A stretch of 64,000 bases of DNA from Amyelois transitella (taxonomy: Eukaryota > Arthropoda > Insecta > Lepidoptera > Pyralidae). Within the stretch, counting starts at the first letter, position 1, and every line of letters starts with the position of its first letter. Position numbers and translations under genes: made by a program. The notes under the pieces were generated by a model that saw nothing but the letters and a program-made list of their open reading frames with translations, searched no databases and was not told where the DNA came from. The DNA is taken from assembly GCF_032362555.1 (NCBI RefSeq), contig NC_083508.1, positions 4,431,001-4,495,000 on the forward strand, in the 5' to 3' direction. Below are positions 1-12,617 of this stretch, one piece after another.

Positions 1-2672
1 TACCTATGCAACGTTGATCAGATCTGTAGGTGTAGCCGTGGGACGGTTAGGCCTTGTACATTTTATTTTCTTTTATTAGATGCTGTAAAAATGATGCAGT
101 ATTGCTGCGCAGCCTCAATGTGATTACATATTTAATAGATTTAGGTAATATACGTAGGAAGAAGAGACGATACGATTGCTTCAAAAGTTTAATTACTCAG
201 CTCTAGCATAATTAACTTACGATTTGTGACATGTCCAAAATATAGATACAAATAACAAATAGAATATCATGCCCAAATTTAAAAATTAACATATTAATTA
301 GGATATGAAAAGAATATGTAACTGATTATGCAACTGTTCATCCGTGTCAGTAGACGATCATGTCGATTAGATAACAATCGTAACGTTGATGACAGAAACT
401 TCGCGCTATTTCGCCAACTATCTTCCTCAGTCACCATCACAAGTTATGGAGCCTCTAGAAGTTTTATACAAATACAAATTTGAACAATATCAAATATTAA
501 GAATAATTCAAAAGTAGGTAGGTAATTAGACGGGGCGTCAATTTTATGTTTTGCACCGATACAGGTACTCTTCAGTGTGGCCACCACTACTTCAGAGATA
601 TTAAAATTTCCTATATTTTGAATAGAAAACTGGCGTCTGTGAATAGTTTCGCTGCTTAGCCCTATTCTTGGGCATGAAACTTATGGAATATAACAAAAAC
701 CTGATTGTTTTTGTTTTAAGTTAAGCGGGCAAACCTGAAGTAAGTAGGTATTATCTAATTCCCGCAACGTATAGTCTGACTGAAAATACATCTTTGTTCT
801 CTCCATATTTTGTACGTTCTCATCCTAACCTGACTTTCTACTCAACCGTTAAAACTCCACAAAGCTATGTTCACGTAATTTATGTTGTCTAGAAAGTACG
901 TATTAGCAGAATAATGGCATATCTGTAGAAAAACGTAATTATTTCGAACAAATCCCTTCAATGTGACCAATCTCAGAAAACGATAGCAGTTTACTTCCAA
1001 GATGAAAGTGTTTATTGAAACACCAGAATATGAGTAAAGCTTCTTGTAATAAAATATATAACAGACCTTATAGCAGTACCTAAACTAACTACTAAACAGT
1101 TAGCTAGCTCATACTGTTATTGCATTAAGTTGATGTTATTCAAAGTCCTCGTTTAAATAGAAAGTGAGTGGTACGATTACATTTGAGATTTTAAGCTTTC
1201 GATCTCGTTTGTTTAGTTTTTGCAAATGTGTTACCTTAATTTATGGAAATTTGTTGTAAAATTACATAATTATATGTAGGTTCTCAACTAGTCAATATAT
1301 TTTTGCTAATTTATGTTTTGAGGTCTAAAGACCTAACAAAAGATGCTTAACTATCGATACCTAAATGTAGTTTTATTAACTGTTTGCTTAAATAAACGAA
1401 ACAATGTTCTACGGTGTTTGCAAAATAATTTTGTATCAACTTTTTCAGTTTGTTAGGGACTAAATGAACCTCAAGGGTCTCATCCTGAATAATTCAAGCG
1501 AAAGCAAAGAATGTGATCATTCAGGAATACGATAGATCGTATCAATCAATTTATTTGTCTTGGAATCCAATGTATATACCTACTGAATGTTTTGTTTTAA
1601 GGTATATAAGTACCAACAATTTTCTTGCCGAAGAATTCCCACAGGTGGAACTTTCGTTCGTAGGAAACAAAAAAGTGGTGCACGTTCACACGACGCATGT
1701 TGTTATTATAATACAAATAACGCTTCTTGGCACGCCACAAGACGTTAGTGTTTTTGTCATTACTGCTTTCCGTGGAAGTTATCGTCACGCGCTTTGTGAT
1801 GGGAATGAGAACTTGCATTCAAGTGCATTCAAACTAAAATCACTTATTTATGAACACGACAAAAGTTTACATAAGTTTGCACGCAAAGTCGCAAATTGAG
1901 TACACACCTAAGTACTTTCAGCTATTGAGAATACATTGATCAAAAAGTTTGTGTGAACAGTTTTTGCTTTAATTTCACTTGCAAAGAAAGTGCAAGCGTC
2001 TGCCTTTGATGACAGATTACGGTAATTGTCTCCATTTTAATTACTTTACCTCTACCTAGCTTAAGTCTATCATTATCTACCGCGAGACAAGAATAGAAAT
2101 CGTAGCCACAAATGTTTTCCGTGCACGATGTCTCTTTATCTCATTAGAAAAAACGTTTGTCGTTGCGTCCCGTCGATTTGTTAGGATCGTCGTGCGTAAC
2201 GTGCGTTTATTGCAAACTTATATCATTTTCCAGTCAATACTTTATGTTACCCATGTCTTCCCTGTGGTCCCAACTTAAGTTATAACTTAGTATAAAAAAT
2301 GGAAAATCAATTTCCAATTTATAATACATAGCTCCTTGGTGTATAAAAAGACTTTTTCTTACGGCATAATGCATATTAAACTCATCGGTTGAGTACTTAT
2401 TTAGGTACATTTAGAAAGCTTACCTATTTAGGTAGGTACAACAAATAAGCATAAGTTAACAAAATATTTCATGTTACTCTACGTAACGTGTAAAAGTCTA
2501 AATAAATCATTTAGTTCCAACATAATACTTACAAAATTATCGCAATAAAATATACCTACATATTTATACACACATACACATATAAAAATTACAACATTCA
2601 CTTAATCATTCCGCTTATTTCTCATAGCAACAAATAGAACAAGACATCAATGAAAGTGAATTACAGACAGGT
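1..2672. other. AT-rich sequence without a recognised gene
   Basis: No open frame here looks like a coding exon: the longest (about 128 codons near 1513-1899) starts on GTG, has no family resemblance and is not framed by convincing splice sites. I see no tRNA, rRNA or clear transposon ends. The right-hand end (about 2300-2672) probably holds the 3' untranslated region of the minus-strand gene that stops at 2673, but I could not identify its poly(A) signal. Confidence 0.5.
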
Positions 2673-3969
2673 TCATCCTACGTTAAGTTCATAGAGGTCA
2701 TGGACTCTGCAACATGAAAAAAAGGAGTACCTGTTATGATAAAACAAACAGTAGTTCAGATACCTGGAATGTCTTCTGTGCTTGCCGTATGCGAGATTCG
2801 CCATCATATATTCTGGGTGGTGTGGTAAAGACATACGGGACCTTGGCGGCGGAGGCATGTAGCCCGGCGGAGGCGGTATGGGACCGTAGAGATGTTCATA
2901 CAAAACTGGATGAGCTGCGTACACTGGCTCGTCGATGTACATGGATCTTCTACGTTCACCTGGTGAATAAATTTATGAAAGTTAAATAACGGTTGGTTTT
3001 TAACGAAATTACAGCAATCTTCAGGTGGCAAGACTCGTCTGAATGTAAATAATATAATCGGCCAGCTGTCCACATCTCAGGAATATCTCATCGTTGATCA
3101 AGAAATAAAAACAGATCGCCGTGGATAAACAATGAAGGAAAATTTAGGTAACAGTCTTCCAGTTTTAACCAGAAATCAGGTAAAAGAACTATCATAAGCA
3201 AGATAAGAAATTTATTATTTCCATTGATTATGTGTTAACAACCATTTCCTTATGTTATGAAGAAAACGTCGAACAAGATCGTCGCTTGACACTAAATCCC
3301 AAAAAGGATAAGATTTAAAACATACAAAATACCTGCCAAAATGCCATGAAGATGATGCTTATTAAATTGGGAGAAATAGTGTCCCTGTTTTAGTACTTTT
3401 TGTGAAAAATTTGTTAAGAGTAAATTGATACAAACATGAAGAAAACAAATGGTAAAAAAGCTTTGTCGAGGGAGTTCTATGACGTTCATTTTGTACCCAT
3501 TTTAGCAATGTTAGGAATTATTTAACAGAGTTATAGTTGAGGAATTTCCTGATAAATATAAATAAGTAACCGCAAACTTACGCATAGGGCGATCTCCATA
3601 AATAGCCATATCGTTGTGCATATCTGTAATAATTGCTCTGGATAACTTTCTTCCGTAGACAGGATAGTCCGGGGCTATAATTTCCTCTGGAGGAGTTATG
3701 TTTCTTCTCGGCGGAATAGGAGCTTCTTCATTCGAATCATAATTTTTAGTCGGAACATAATAAAAACTGGCGCTGACAGGTTCACCAACAAACGAATTTA
3801 AATTTTCTCCTTGACTGGAATCTGCTGTATCTGTCTGTAGCATCCCGTAAGCTTCGTTGTCCCAAGGATCCAAGTAGATACGCTGATTTGGCGGCGGTGT
3901 CTGTTCTTCATCACCTTCGCTATCAAAATCGACAGCGGCCCAATAGGGACTCCCTGCATGTCCCGGCAT
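2673..3969 (-). CDS. Uncharacterised acidic proline-rich protein, three exons
   Basis: I do not recognise this gene. Coding exons on the minus strand are 3582-3969, 2764-2959 and 2673-2706, giving about 205 residues. The junctions are GTAAGT to CAG and GTATCT to a strong pyrimidine-rich CAG, and phases 1 and 2 match across both introns. The ATG at 3969 was chosen because the frame upstream has a stop and only a TTG. The N-terminal half is acidic (Asp/Glu runs around residues 17-23) with several Tyr residues. After a basic ERRRS patch (131-135) comes a Pro-rich stretch with PPPPGYMPPPP at 158-168, which could be an SH3, WW or EVH1 ligand. There is no signal peptide or membrane segment. It may be a cytoplasmic adaptor-like or disordered protein. 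The last coding exon is only 34 bases. Other isoforms are possible. Confidence 0.6.
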
Positions 3970-3999
3970 CACAATAATATCACTCAACAGTCGTCGTGT

Positions 4000-4290
4000 T
4001 GATAATTAAGCACTATGAACACTGAGGTATCTTCAAGAGCATTTGGACACATCACCATTACCACACGTTTGCACGTAGCATCCACTTATGGAGTTGTTTT
4101 ATGTGCTTAGCAAGTGTTTGTTATGCTAGGCACGACAGGCGCGGACGTTCGACAAGCGAACGATGCAATCGACGGCAGACTTATGAGCTAACACGGGCGC
4201 GAGCACACTGGCCGCGGCTCCTTGCTCGTGTGTGCATAATAGCGTGGCGATGAAGAGATGCAATGCAATAGATTATAACCAGAGATATAA
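4000..4290 (-). promoter_or_regulatory. Candidate promoter/5' UTR of the minus-strand proline-rich gene
   Basis: This is a locally GC- and CpG-richer stretch (about 4130-4240) in otherwise AT-rich DNA, lying just upstream of the ATG at 3969. On the minus strand there is a TCAGTG sequence near 4018-4023 resembling the arthropod initiator. I see no TATA box at a suitable distance. The placement is inference. Confidence 0.3.
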
Positions 4291-4559
4291 GTACCTACTC
4301 ACGACTGGTTCACACGCAAACTTGGAAAGCACTTTTTTGTATCTGTATGATCTTTAGAAGTTTTAATAAAAAGTTGTTTTTCTAAACAGGGCGAATAGGC
4401 ATATTTATTTTTTTAATATTTTATTTTAGTAAACAAGTAGGTATTTTTATCAATTTCTAGTTTTTGCTTGATAGCTTCGTACTACCTAAGACTTATTAAT
4501 ACTCAAATTAACTTAATCTAAGACTCAAACTGAAATTAATCTTCATACAATGTTCTTGT

Positions 4560-4826
4560 GTGCCGTGTGGTTCCCGGCACCAATACGAAAAAGAATAGGA
4601 CCACTCCATCTCTTTCACATGGATGTCGTAAAAGGCGAGGGATAGGCTTATAAAATTGCGATCCTTTTTTTTAGGCGATGGGCTTGCAACCTGTCACTAT
4701 TTGGATCTCAATTCCATCATTAAGCAGAGCAGCTGAATGTGGCCATTCAGTCTTTTCGGGACTATTGGCTCTGTCTACCCCGCAAGGGATATAGACGTGA
4801 CTATATGTATGTATGTATGTATATGT
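4560..4826 (+). mobile_element. SINE-like element, near full-length copy
   Basis: The copy begins with the family head GTGCCGTGTGGTTCCCGGCA, runs through the conserved blocks GGCGATGGGCT and CTGTCACTATTTG, and ends with TCTACCCCGCAAGGGATATA followed by a (TATG)n tail. Near-matching flanks, ACAATGTTCTT (4547-4557) and ACAATTTTCTT (4827-4837), look like a target-site duplication with one mismatch, as expected of target-primed retrotransposition. At least a dozen copies or fragments of this family occur in the window. Confidence 0.8.
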
Positions 4827-5037
4827 ACAATTTTCTTCATGCAGGATTTGGTATATATATGTTTAGGTTTAAGGATATTCTCAAAAAAAGACAAAAAAAA
4901 TATATGCTTGACATACCTATATCCTAGGTATTTACATAATTATAAACGTAAAATAAAAGTGGAATCCGATTAGGTACCTAATAAATAGGTAGTTATAATG
5001 TACCTTCAAATTAAATATTATTTATTATTTCTATTAA

Positions 5038-5160
5038 AGCGACTTGTCATTTGAATCTCAATACCATTACTTAGCCAGTTAGCCATAAGTACATAAGCCT
5101 ATTCAAGAATCTTGGCTTTGTCAACCCCGTAAAAGAAAGTCGTAATTATATGTCATGATT
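5038..5160 (+). mobile_element. Degraded SINE-like fragment
   Basis: This is a diverged 3' half of the window's common SINE-like family: a block like CTTGTCATTTGAATCTCAAT, then GGCTTTGTCAACCCCGTAA and a decayed tail. Confidence 0.6.
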
Positions 5161-5454
5161 ACCTATATATAGGTACGGTTTTGCAGCCGGTTGACAGGTC
5201 GGTTGTTTACAAAAAGGTGTCAAATTACACCGCGTTTATCCGAGTACTTTTAAATTAATAAATAATGCAATATGTGAAAAAACGGGGAAAATTATTCATT
5301 CTTGAGGGCTTCTTTTAGGAAATTTTATGGTTCAGCAGTTCAGCTAAAGATTTAAAAACATTACTTGAAGGCTACAGCACAACATGACGTTAAAGTTCCC
5401 GCCAAAAAGTTTTTCTCACAGCCACCCATGGACGTAAAAATATCTCCAACTCCG

Positions 5455-5480
5455 TACAGCTCAGTTTTCAGTTGGCAACA
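5455..5480 (+). promoter_or_regulatory. Candidate initiator region for the MINPP1-like gene
   Basis: Two close copies of TCAGTT, a match to the arthropod initiator consensus, lie about 150 bases upstream of the ATG at 5620. There is no clear TATA box. The assignment rests only on sequence and distance. Confidence 0.25.
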
Positions 5481-5619
5481 CCGCAACACTGCATGCTGCA
5501 TGAACGTGAATGAATGAATGATATGTTTGAGTGAATGTTTAATTTTTTAATTCATCATTTGTAAACAAACATAAAAAACATAAAATGGTACATATTTACG
5601 AAATTCAAAATTAGTAAAT

Positions 5620-8600
5620 ATGAATAATTATTTATACACGATCAGTATTTTTATGCTTATTATACAATGCCATTTTAAGTGGTCATTAGCTGAATTAAAA
5701 TCTAGAAACGACGTTATAAACCACTTGGGTACCCGTACGCCATATAGATTTAGATTTAACAAACATGATGATAGAATTAAATATCCGAGTAAGTTGTATG
5801 TAAATTATTATCACAATATTCATCCCAAAGTTATTTGCTTCTCTCAGTACTAATAAACAACTTATAGTCACAAGTTACAATGGTATTGATTAAGAGATAA
5901 TTGCCTCTTGCCTCAAAGAAGAAGATATGTTGAAGTAGGTACTATGTTTTTTCTAAGCTAGGTACTAGACCAGAATACAGGAAAAAAAATTCAGTTTAGT
6001 TCTAACAATACTTTCAATTTTAAGATCTTTATGAAACCTGGGTTCCACATTAAAGACGATTTTATTTGATTTAAACTTTCAGAATGTAAAGACACGAAAA
6101 TATGGATGATAGTAAGGCATGGAACAAGATTACCAAGCGCTGAAAACATAATGGGAATGTATAATGAACTTCATGAACTAAAGAACCTTATTATACTGCA
6201 AAATAAACTGGGGAAAGGTATGTTACAAAGGGATGACACATCTAGTGCAATCCAAGACCTTGTAAGGAACCAATATGCTAAATTTCAAATAAAGAGTTTG
6301 AGCTGAGTGTTAATATATTGGTCGGCCAGTATCCTCCTTTATATATTAAACTTTGGCGTGTCCCAATTCCTGTCTTAAGAACTAACTCTATGGATCTTAG
6401 TTCTTGAATCAGGGCTTGGTATGTGCCATGGGTTAACATTACTATATAGTTATATTTATTTTTTTTACTTCATTTAATAGAAAATGGGATTTCATTATCA
6501 GGAAACTTGAATAAAGAGCAAATAAAAGGATTCAAAGACTGGTCATGTAATTTAAATGTGGAAGAAGCAAAATTCTTGACCTTAGAGGGGAAGGATGAAA
6601 TGATTTTACTGGCAGAGCGAACACGGAAAAGATTTCCTAATGCTATTAAACATAAATATGACAACAAAACTTTCTTGGTGAGTATTCACATTTTTGTTAA
6701 CCTCAACTCTATTGCAACAGTAGGTGAAGGTAATAAGTTTGAGGTCTTTAAATACCTACATACATACCATCACGCCTATCTCCCTTTGGGGTAGGCATAG
6801 ACTATATCTCCATTCAAAATTTCGGTCCATCCACCAGCTGGATAGATGTCACTCATTAATGGTAACATCTCAAATTATACAGAAAATTTCTTACAATACA
6901 TACATACATATTTATTCTTAAATTTAAACTAAAAATTCATGTTATGTAAAATGATGTGTATTCTGTCATATTATTGACTAATTTATATTGTTTTAAGACT
7001 TTTTTAAACATCCCAATTTTTAGTTAAATTACTTTCTATTTCAGTTCCGATTTACTGCAACACAAAGGGCACATCAAAGCGCACGGTATTTCACTCAAGG
7101 GTTATTTAGTCATAGTGATGCTCAGAATGTTGAATTTGCACCAGCCACCAAAGTTGATCATGTATTGAGGGTATGGTACATAAAGTATAGTAATAGTTCA
7201 TCCATAATTTGTCAAAGTTGCACCATTGGTTATTTGTACATATAATTTGATTGACTTTAATAAATACCCTAATGCCATAGATTATAAAAAGATCAACAGA
7301 TTCTTCCTAATAAGGAATATACTCACTACTATGACTCACAACTATTAACCTTTGCCAACTCTTTGGCTGTAAAACCACAGAGTATAATAGATCAACACAT
7401 TATAAAAGTTTAAGAGTAGAAAATTATTTTTGTACAGAACTCATCTTGAGTGTTGAGTGAGTTCCCTCTAGATAAACAGTAAAAAAGTATACTCATTACC
7501 TATGTTGTCAATGAAAGTCAAAAATTTATATTTTTTTAAATCTTTAAGCTTCTTCTACACTGAGTTGCCATTTTTCAGTTTTACAAACATTGTGACAAGT
7601 GGCAAAAGCAAGTTAAGAAAAACCCAGACACTTACAAGGAGCAAGTGTTGTTAGCAAACAGTAGTGAAATGAATCGCACTTTAGAATCGGTTACAAAAAG
7701 ATTGGGCCTGAGTAGACCAGTCACATTAGGTTTGTAAATTATTCAGCTTGCTTTGCTGTTTGCTACATCATCACAATATCACTTGCCATATCTATAATTT
7801 AAATTAAATGAACTATATAATGTCCCAACTATATAATCTTGATCAAATCGGGAATGTCCTGCCGAAATGTCAGGTCAAGTGATGAGCTATGAAGTGAGTG
7901 AGTGAGAGTGAGAGAGTTATGAATGTGAATGAAGCAAAAGAGGAAGGGACTGTGGAAGTGATGTAGTCTCTGTCTTCCCCTTCGGGAAAGAGACATGATA
8001 TGTATTTAGTTTTACATTTAATAGTTTTTATTATTCCTAGAAATATTTTTATCTAGGCGAGGCAAGTGTTGTTTTCTGATTTTTCAAGTTATTTTATATG
8101 AATTTCAGATGAGGTGAACCTGATGTATAAGATATGTGGCTATGAAACCTCATGGAACAAGTTCGACGTTTCACCATGGTGCTATGCTTTTGACACGGAA
8201 AGTGCAGAGGTAAAGAATGCTTAGTTCTTCTTTATTTGGCAATAAGACATTGGAGTCAGACTACTGAGCAGATGATGATTCAGAATAATGAGCTAGACTT
8301 AAAATAAATCAGAGACTAGCCTGACGAGAAACTAACTCAACTATACTATATGTTATATATGAAATAAAAATAAAAAATCTTTTTTCAGATACTAGAATAC
8401 TATCATGATCTTAAACACTACTGGATGGATGGCTATGGTCACAATCTGACGTATCGTCAAGCTTGCTTGGCATTGCAGACGATGTTCAAGATGTTCAGGT
8501 AAGTAAGAAATAATAAGACATTTTTTTATTGCTTGCATGAGTGTGTCGCTAATGAATAGAAAACACCGAGATATATTGCATCTCTTCCTCCTGCCTCTTG

Positions 8601-10295
8601 ACGTGGTTACATCCTCTGAAGGGAAGCCCAGGTTGTGCCCTTTGCAAAGTTCATCTTTATTCTGATTGTATTTTGTATCTATACTAATATTATAAAGCTG
8701 AAGAGTTTGTTTTGTTTGTTTGTTTGTTTAAACGCGCTAATCTCAGAAACTACTGAACCGATTTGAATAATTCTTTCACTGTTAGATAGTCTATTTATCG
8801 AGGAAGGAATTTCCTACGGGAAACGTCAACAATGCAGGTGAAAGTTGAATGAGTCGGCCATCTGCGAGCTTTCCACGCGAACGCTGCGCAAACCAACAAA
8901 GATATAGTAAAACAATGTACTAAAGATGTGAAGTGCTCATTTTTTGCCACAAAAAAGTCCGCGAGAGCATATATCTATCTCTTAAGGTTTACTTACAATA
9001 ACCACTTTTATGTTCATTTTTTAAGATTATTTTTTCATTATAAACATAAGGTATTTTGAAACCAATTTTCTTTAATTCAGTATTAATCCTTATCCAAATA
9101 AATATGTTTATTACTTTCGGCTTTTCATGTAGACTAAAATTGCCATTTACAGTATATAAATCAGACGAATAGGTTTTGAGATATAGTCGTTATAAGCAAT
9201 TTGCAGCGAAACATTTAATACGGCGAACCAGCGTTCTTTCTAATACGCGTGACCGCCTGACCGCCCTTTGTTGATGAGATTGTTGTTGATTATGAGTATT
9301 TAATTGTAAACACAACTGTATTTGATATCACTTAATTTCAATGAAGAAGAAGATATAACTATTTTAAAGTAAAGTAAAGTATCAGCCTGTAAGATCCCAC
9401 TACTGGGCAAAGGCCTCTCATCTCACTATACGGTCTCCGTTCCGTCGCGGGTAATGATGTGGGCCAAGTCGTCGCCAAGTCGCATAACAATTAGCAGCTA
9501 GAATTGATAAAGCCGAGGAGGATGTTTGCAAAAATAAATATGATGCCCAAAATAACTATCCCACGCGGACGAAGTCGCGGGCACAGCTAGTCAGTTGATA
9601 TGTCCGGTCTGGTCGGAATTTTAAAGTTAAAGAACCAGACATTTTAAAATTGATAATTTCTTGATTTTTCCTACTTGATAATGGTCACAAACGAACCTAG
9701 AGATCCTCTGCGACAAGCTCTGGAAGGATAATGATGGAACTAAAAGTTTTGTTTTTCCTTTAGGTCAGACCATGATCCATTTGCAACATTCCTATTTGCT
9801 CACTCTGGGACCCTGGTGAAGATCCTCACGCATTTGGAGCTGTTCAAACCGGAGCAACCTCTCACTGCTGGACTGATAGATAAGACGAGACAGTGGAAGG
9901 CATCCTACATAGACTGTTTTGCTTCTAATTTGGCGTTTGTATTGTATAAGTGAGTTACGGGTTATAAAAATTTGGCACTTGCTTTCGTTAAATTTTTCGG
10001 ATGAATTTTATTGCTCTGGATTTCGTTTACGCAGATAAATAACATGCTACCTTCTTCATTCCATTTCAAGCTTTAAATAAAGGATATAACTACATTAAAT
10101 CGTTTTCGCAGGTGTAAAGATGGCGATCATGTTCTAACGCTCTTTCAAGAGAGACCAATCAAACTTCCAATGTGCGACAAGGAATTATGTCCGTTAAAAC
10201 AATTAGAGCATTATTTTTATGATTCAATACACAAATGCAACTATGCTGATTTATGTAATCTAGATAAAGAAGAAAAAGATAAAAACAGCCAATGA
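5620..10295 (+). CDS. Multiple inositol polyphosphate phosphatase-like protein (histidine acid phosphatase clan)
   Basis: Nine exons join in frame: 5620-5788, 6083-6217, 6481-6677, 7045-7170, 7579-7729, 8109-8209, 8389-8498, 9764-9949 and 10112-10295 (about 452 residues; the human MINPP1 family member is slightly longer). The start is the first in-frame ATG and is followed by a hydrophobic signal-peptide-like stretch (about residues 4-24). The catalytic histidine motif RHGTRLPS lies at 68-75. C-terminal blocks (PLTAG, then CFASNLAFVLYKC) match the MINPP1 arrangement. The family hydrolyses inositol polyphosphates such as IP6, and 2,3-bisphosphoglycerate, in the secretory pathway or extracellularly. 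Oddities: where MINPP1 enzymes carry HAE, this protein has HSG (343-345), so the usual acid residue is missing there, and the protein ends in NSQ with no KDEL-type ER-retention signal. It may be a divergent, secreted or catalytically altered paralogue. Confidence 0.88.
6755..6870. mobile_element. Short interspersed repeat fragment in a MINPP-like intron
   Basis: The fragment has CATACATACC, then CACGCCTATCTCCC and GGGGTAGGCATAGAC. It resembles the reverse-complemented 3' tail of a second SINE/LINE family of lepidopteran genomes, distinct in its body from the main SINE-like family here. It lies inside intron 3 of the phosphatase gene. Confidence 0.4.
7845..8020 (+). repeat. Degraded repeat with GTGA-rich simple sequence and a LINE/SINE-type tail
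   Basis: A (GTGA)n/(GA)n run at about 7890-7915 is followed by TCTTCCCCTTCGGGAAAGAG and a TATGTAT tail. Related tails (CCCCTTCGGGAA with GAGGC) occur near 60800 and, more decayed, near 47935, so this is one dispersed family. It lies in intron 5 of the phosphatase gene. Confidence 0.45.
8678..9590 (+). mobile_element. Non-autonomous Helitron in intron 7 of the phosphatase gene
   Basis: The element starts TCTATACTAATATTATAAAG, preceded by A, and ends GCACAGCTAG, followed by T. These are the Helitron hallmarks: 5' TC, 3' CTRR and insertion between A and T without target duplication. A GC-rich hairpin (CGCGGAC, GAA, GTCGCG at 9564-9579) sits about 11 bases before the 3' end, as expected. There is no Rep/helicase ORF, so the element is non-autonomous. 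A nested repeat block containing ACTACTGGGCAAAGGCCTCT lies near 9400-9420. Confidence 0.8.
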
Positions 10296-12617
10296 AGGTT
10301 TTAATGAATATTTCATGACAAAAAAATTACCGCTATATTGATGGTCGGCCCTCAGCCGTAATAGTGCATCTGAATATAATGCAGTTATCATAAAACAAGT
10401 CAATCCAATAGGTATTCTTTAAACAAATCGACAACTGAAGCTACGCTGAACTACGGTTTTGCATATGATCCTGTGTTTCTGCCTTTGATACAAAATAGCA
10501 CATAAACAAAATTGTTGTTATGTAATATTACGAAGAAAAGCAGCTGCTTTCTTAAACCGTGCCGCAAATATATCTAGGCGATAGCGTTCGCCAAACTGTA
10601 CGTAATCAGCGAAGGTTAGCGAAACCCATTTGTTGGCTTCTTGACTTGATGAGTATCTAGCCAGTTCTAGGTGATAACTGTTGGCTCTATGTACCTATAT
10701 GAACTGATACGAGTTGGTCTGTGCAAGTAGAACGAATAGGTAGGTACAAGTTTTTCGCAAATCCCACGTGAACGTTTGCTGGGGTGAAAAGTACCCTATG
10801 TCCTTCTTCGGTAGATAACGCGTGAAGAGACAACAAACAAACAATTTTATTACATAGTTAATACCTTTTGCACGAAAAACTAAAACAGATGAATTTAACT
10901 AAGAGTATACCTAGATACTTGTATTACAACGATATTTGCTTGTTAATTACATAAGACAGATAATTGTTTTATAAATAAATAAATAGTTATTTCTTACATA
11001 TTCTTTTCGTATTTTATTCTTTCCTGAAAAATAGTAAAGTCAAAAACAACATCAGTATCTCAATTAAGAAAGGTTTTCCTCTCTCGAATTTTACCCACTT
11101 TCATATTTTCTTGATCTTACGAAATCAGGCTTCTTCTTTGTCGTTATCTTTTCCCACTTTTTACATGGGGTCGGCCTTCGATCAACTATAAACAACTAGA
11201 TAAACGGTTCCAAGCAAAATAAAACAAAATATTGTCCTCACCTCAATACGTAATTATTATTACGCATATTACTTCGACTATTTGACAAAATCCTATGTCC
11301 AAAAACAAGTGTATTGAAAATTGAACCTTAAATGTTTATTAATAAGGCACGCAATCCTTAAAAAACGTAGTTTGGTGTGACATGGTATTAACTCACTGTT
11401 TCATTTAGAATTTAGAACAAAGAGGTTAGTGGAGTGGCTTTGTTATTTTAAAAATTTTACCTTCACTCACTTTAACATTTTGATACGAAATGTGTTGCAA
11501 TAAAAATTGTCTATTGGATATTAGAAGGAGTTTGTTTGGGTGTATGAGTGTTTGAATGTCTGTGATTATGTGTCGATTTGGATGTAAGTAGTTTATTTTT
11601 TACTTTAAAGGTAGTTCTTTTGTTTTTTGTCGACTTCTGTGGCCTAATGATCATCTTGCCTGACTGCCAAGTCGGAGGTCTCGGGTTCGATCCCCGGTTT
11701 GGTCAATCTGGAAAATTTATTTTTTAGATGTTTGTTTGTAAGTATGTGAGGATGTTTGTTACTCAATCACGCAAATTCTACTGAACAGATTTAGATGTGA
11801 TTTGGTTTACAGGATAATTACTACCCTGTCTGTCGTATGGATGTCTGATGGAAGAAAGTGTTCAGAACATACGACGGCTCCTTTTTGTGGCTTAAAAAAC
11901 TCTTCACCTCGGTCTCTGCTATAATAGAAATCCATTCATTCCTTATTATGGCGTTCTGCGGAAAACTGACATACACGTAAATTGTATGTTATTCTGTAAG
12001 GTTTTACTTGCGACTTCGTTAGATTCGATTAGAATTTACTAGATAGTCGTGTAATTGATGTAGTATCACCCCCTTACCTACTAAATTTTACTAAATCGTT
12101 TTAACAGATACCCATGGACCTAATAATAATAACAGGACAGAGCACTTAGCAAAAATCAAAATATTTTGCTTTTGTAAAATAAACTTTAATTCAAGTATAT
12201 AAGACATAGTTTAATCTAGCACCGTTTACAGAGGCAAAACGGTCCGAGCAGGATGTAGATAACGGAGGCCGTGTGTCCCTTTCTAACACTTGCCAGACTA
12301 AAAAAGACATGGTAGTTAGTAGAAAACATGGGTAAAAAATTATAATTATCATTTCGTAAATTAATGAATTATTAATCAGAGGCAATGTGTAAGTTACTAA
12401 ATACATTAAAACTCGTTAATGACTAAATATTCCGTAACAATAAATCGTAACTATTATTTAAAATTAGATCATTTAATATTATATTATTGGAAGTATATTT
12501 TTTGATTAGGCTGTTAACACTTCGAATGTGTCATGGCGATTCGGCAAGTACCTAATGTTGATTTCCGTGTTCACATTATTTTCAAATTATCATCAGTTTA
12601 TGCCTATTTACTTCAAA
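10296..12617. other. Intergenic region between the phosphatase and THAP genes
   Basis: The first part is presumably the 3' UTR of the phosphatase gene, with an AATAAA at 10974-10979 as a possible poly(A) signal. A tRNA-headed SINE lies at about 11635-11985. No coding exon was recognised. Confidence 0.5.
11635..11985 (+). mobile_element. tRNA-headed SINE
   Basis: The head contains a pol III A-box-like TGGCCTAATGATC and a good B box GGTTCGATCCC, about 40 bases apart. A tRNA-like anticodon arm (CTGAC/GTCGG stem with a six-base loop) lies between them. No acceptor stem can be formed, so it is not a functional tRNA. The body continues with a run like TACTGAACAGATTTAGATG, common in lepidopteran non-LTR-derived tails. 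The right-hand end is approximate. Confidence 0.6.

Noticed and set aside
1513..1899. 128-codon open frame on the plus strand
   Set aside because: It starts on GTG, resembles no protein, and has no flanking splice or promoter signals; chance open frames of this size occur in AT-rich DNA.
3292..3489. Minus-strand open frame between the exons of the proline-rich gene
   Set aside because: It lies within an intron whose flanking splice sites and phases match without it.
11640..11710. Possible tRNA gene
   Set aside because: A and B boxes are present but the acceptor stem is absent and the anticodon loop is six bases; it is the head of a SINE.
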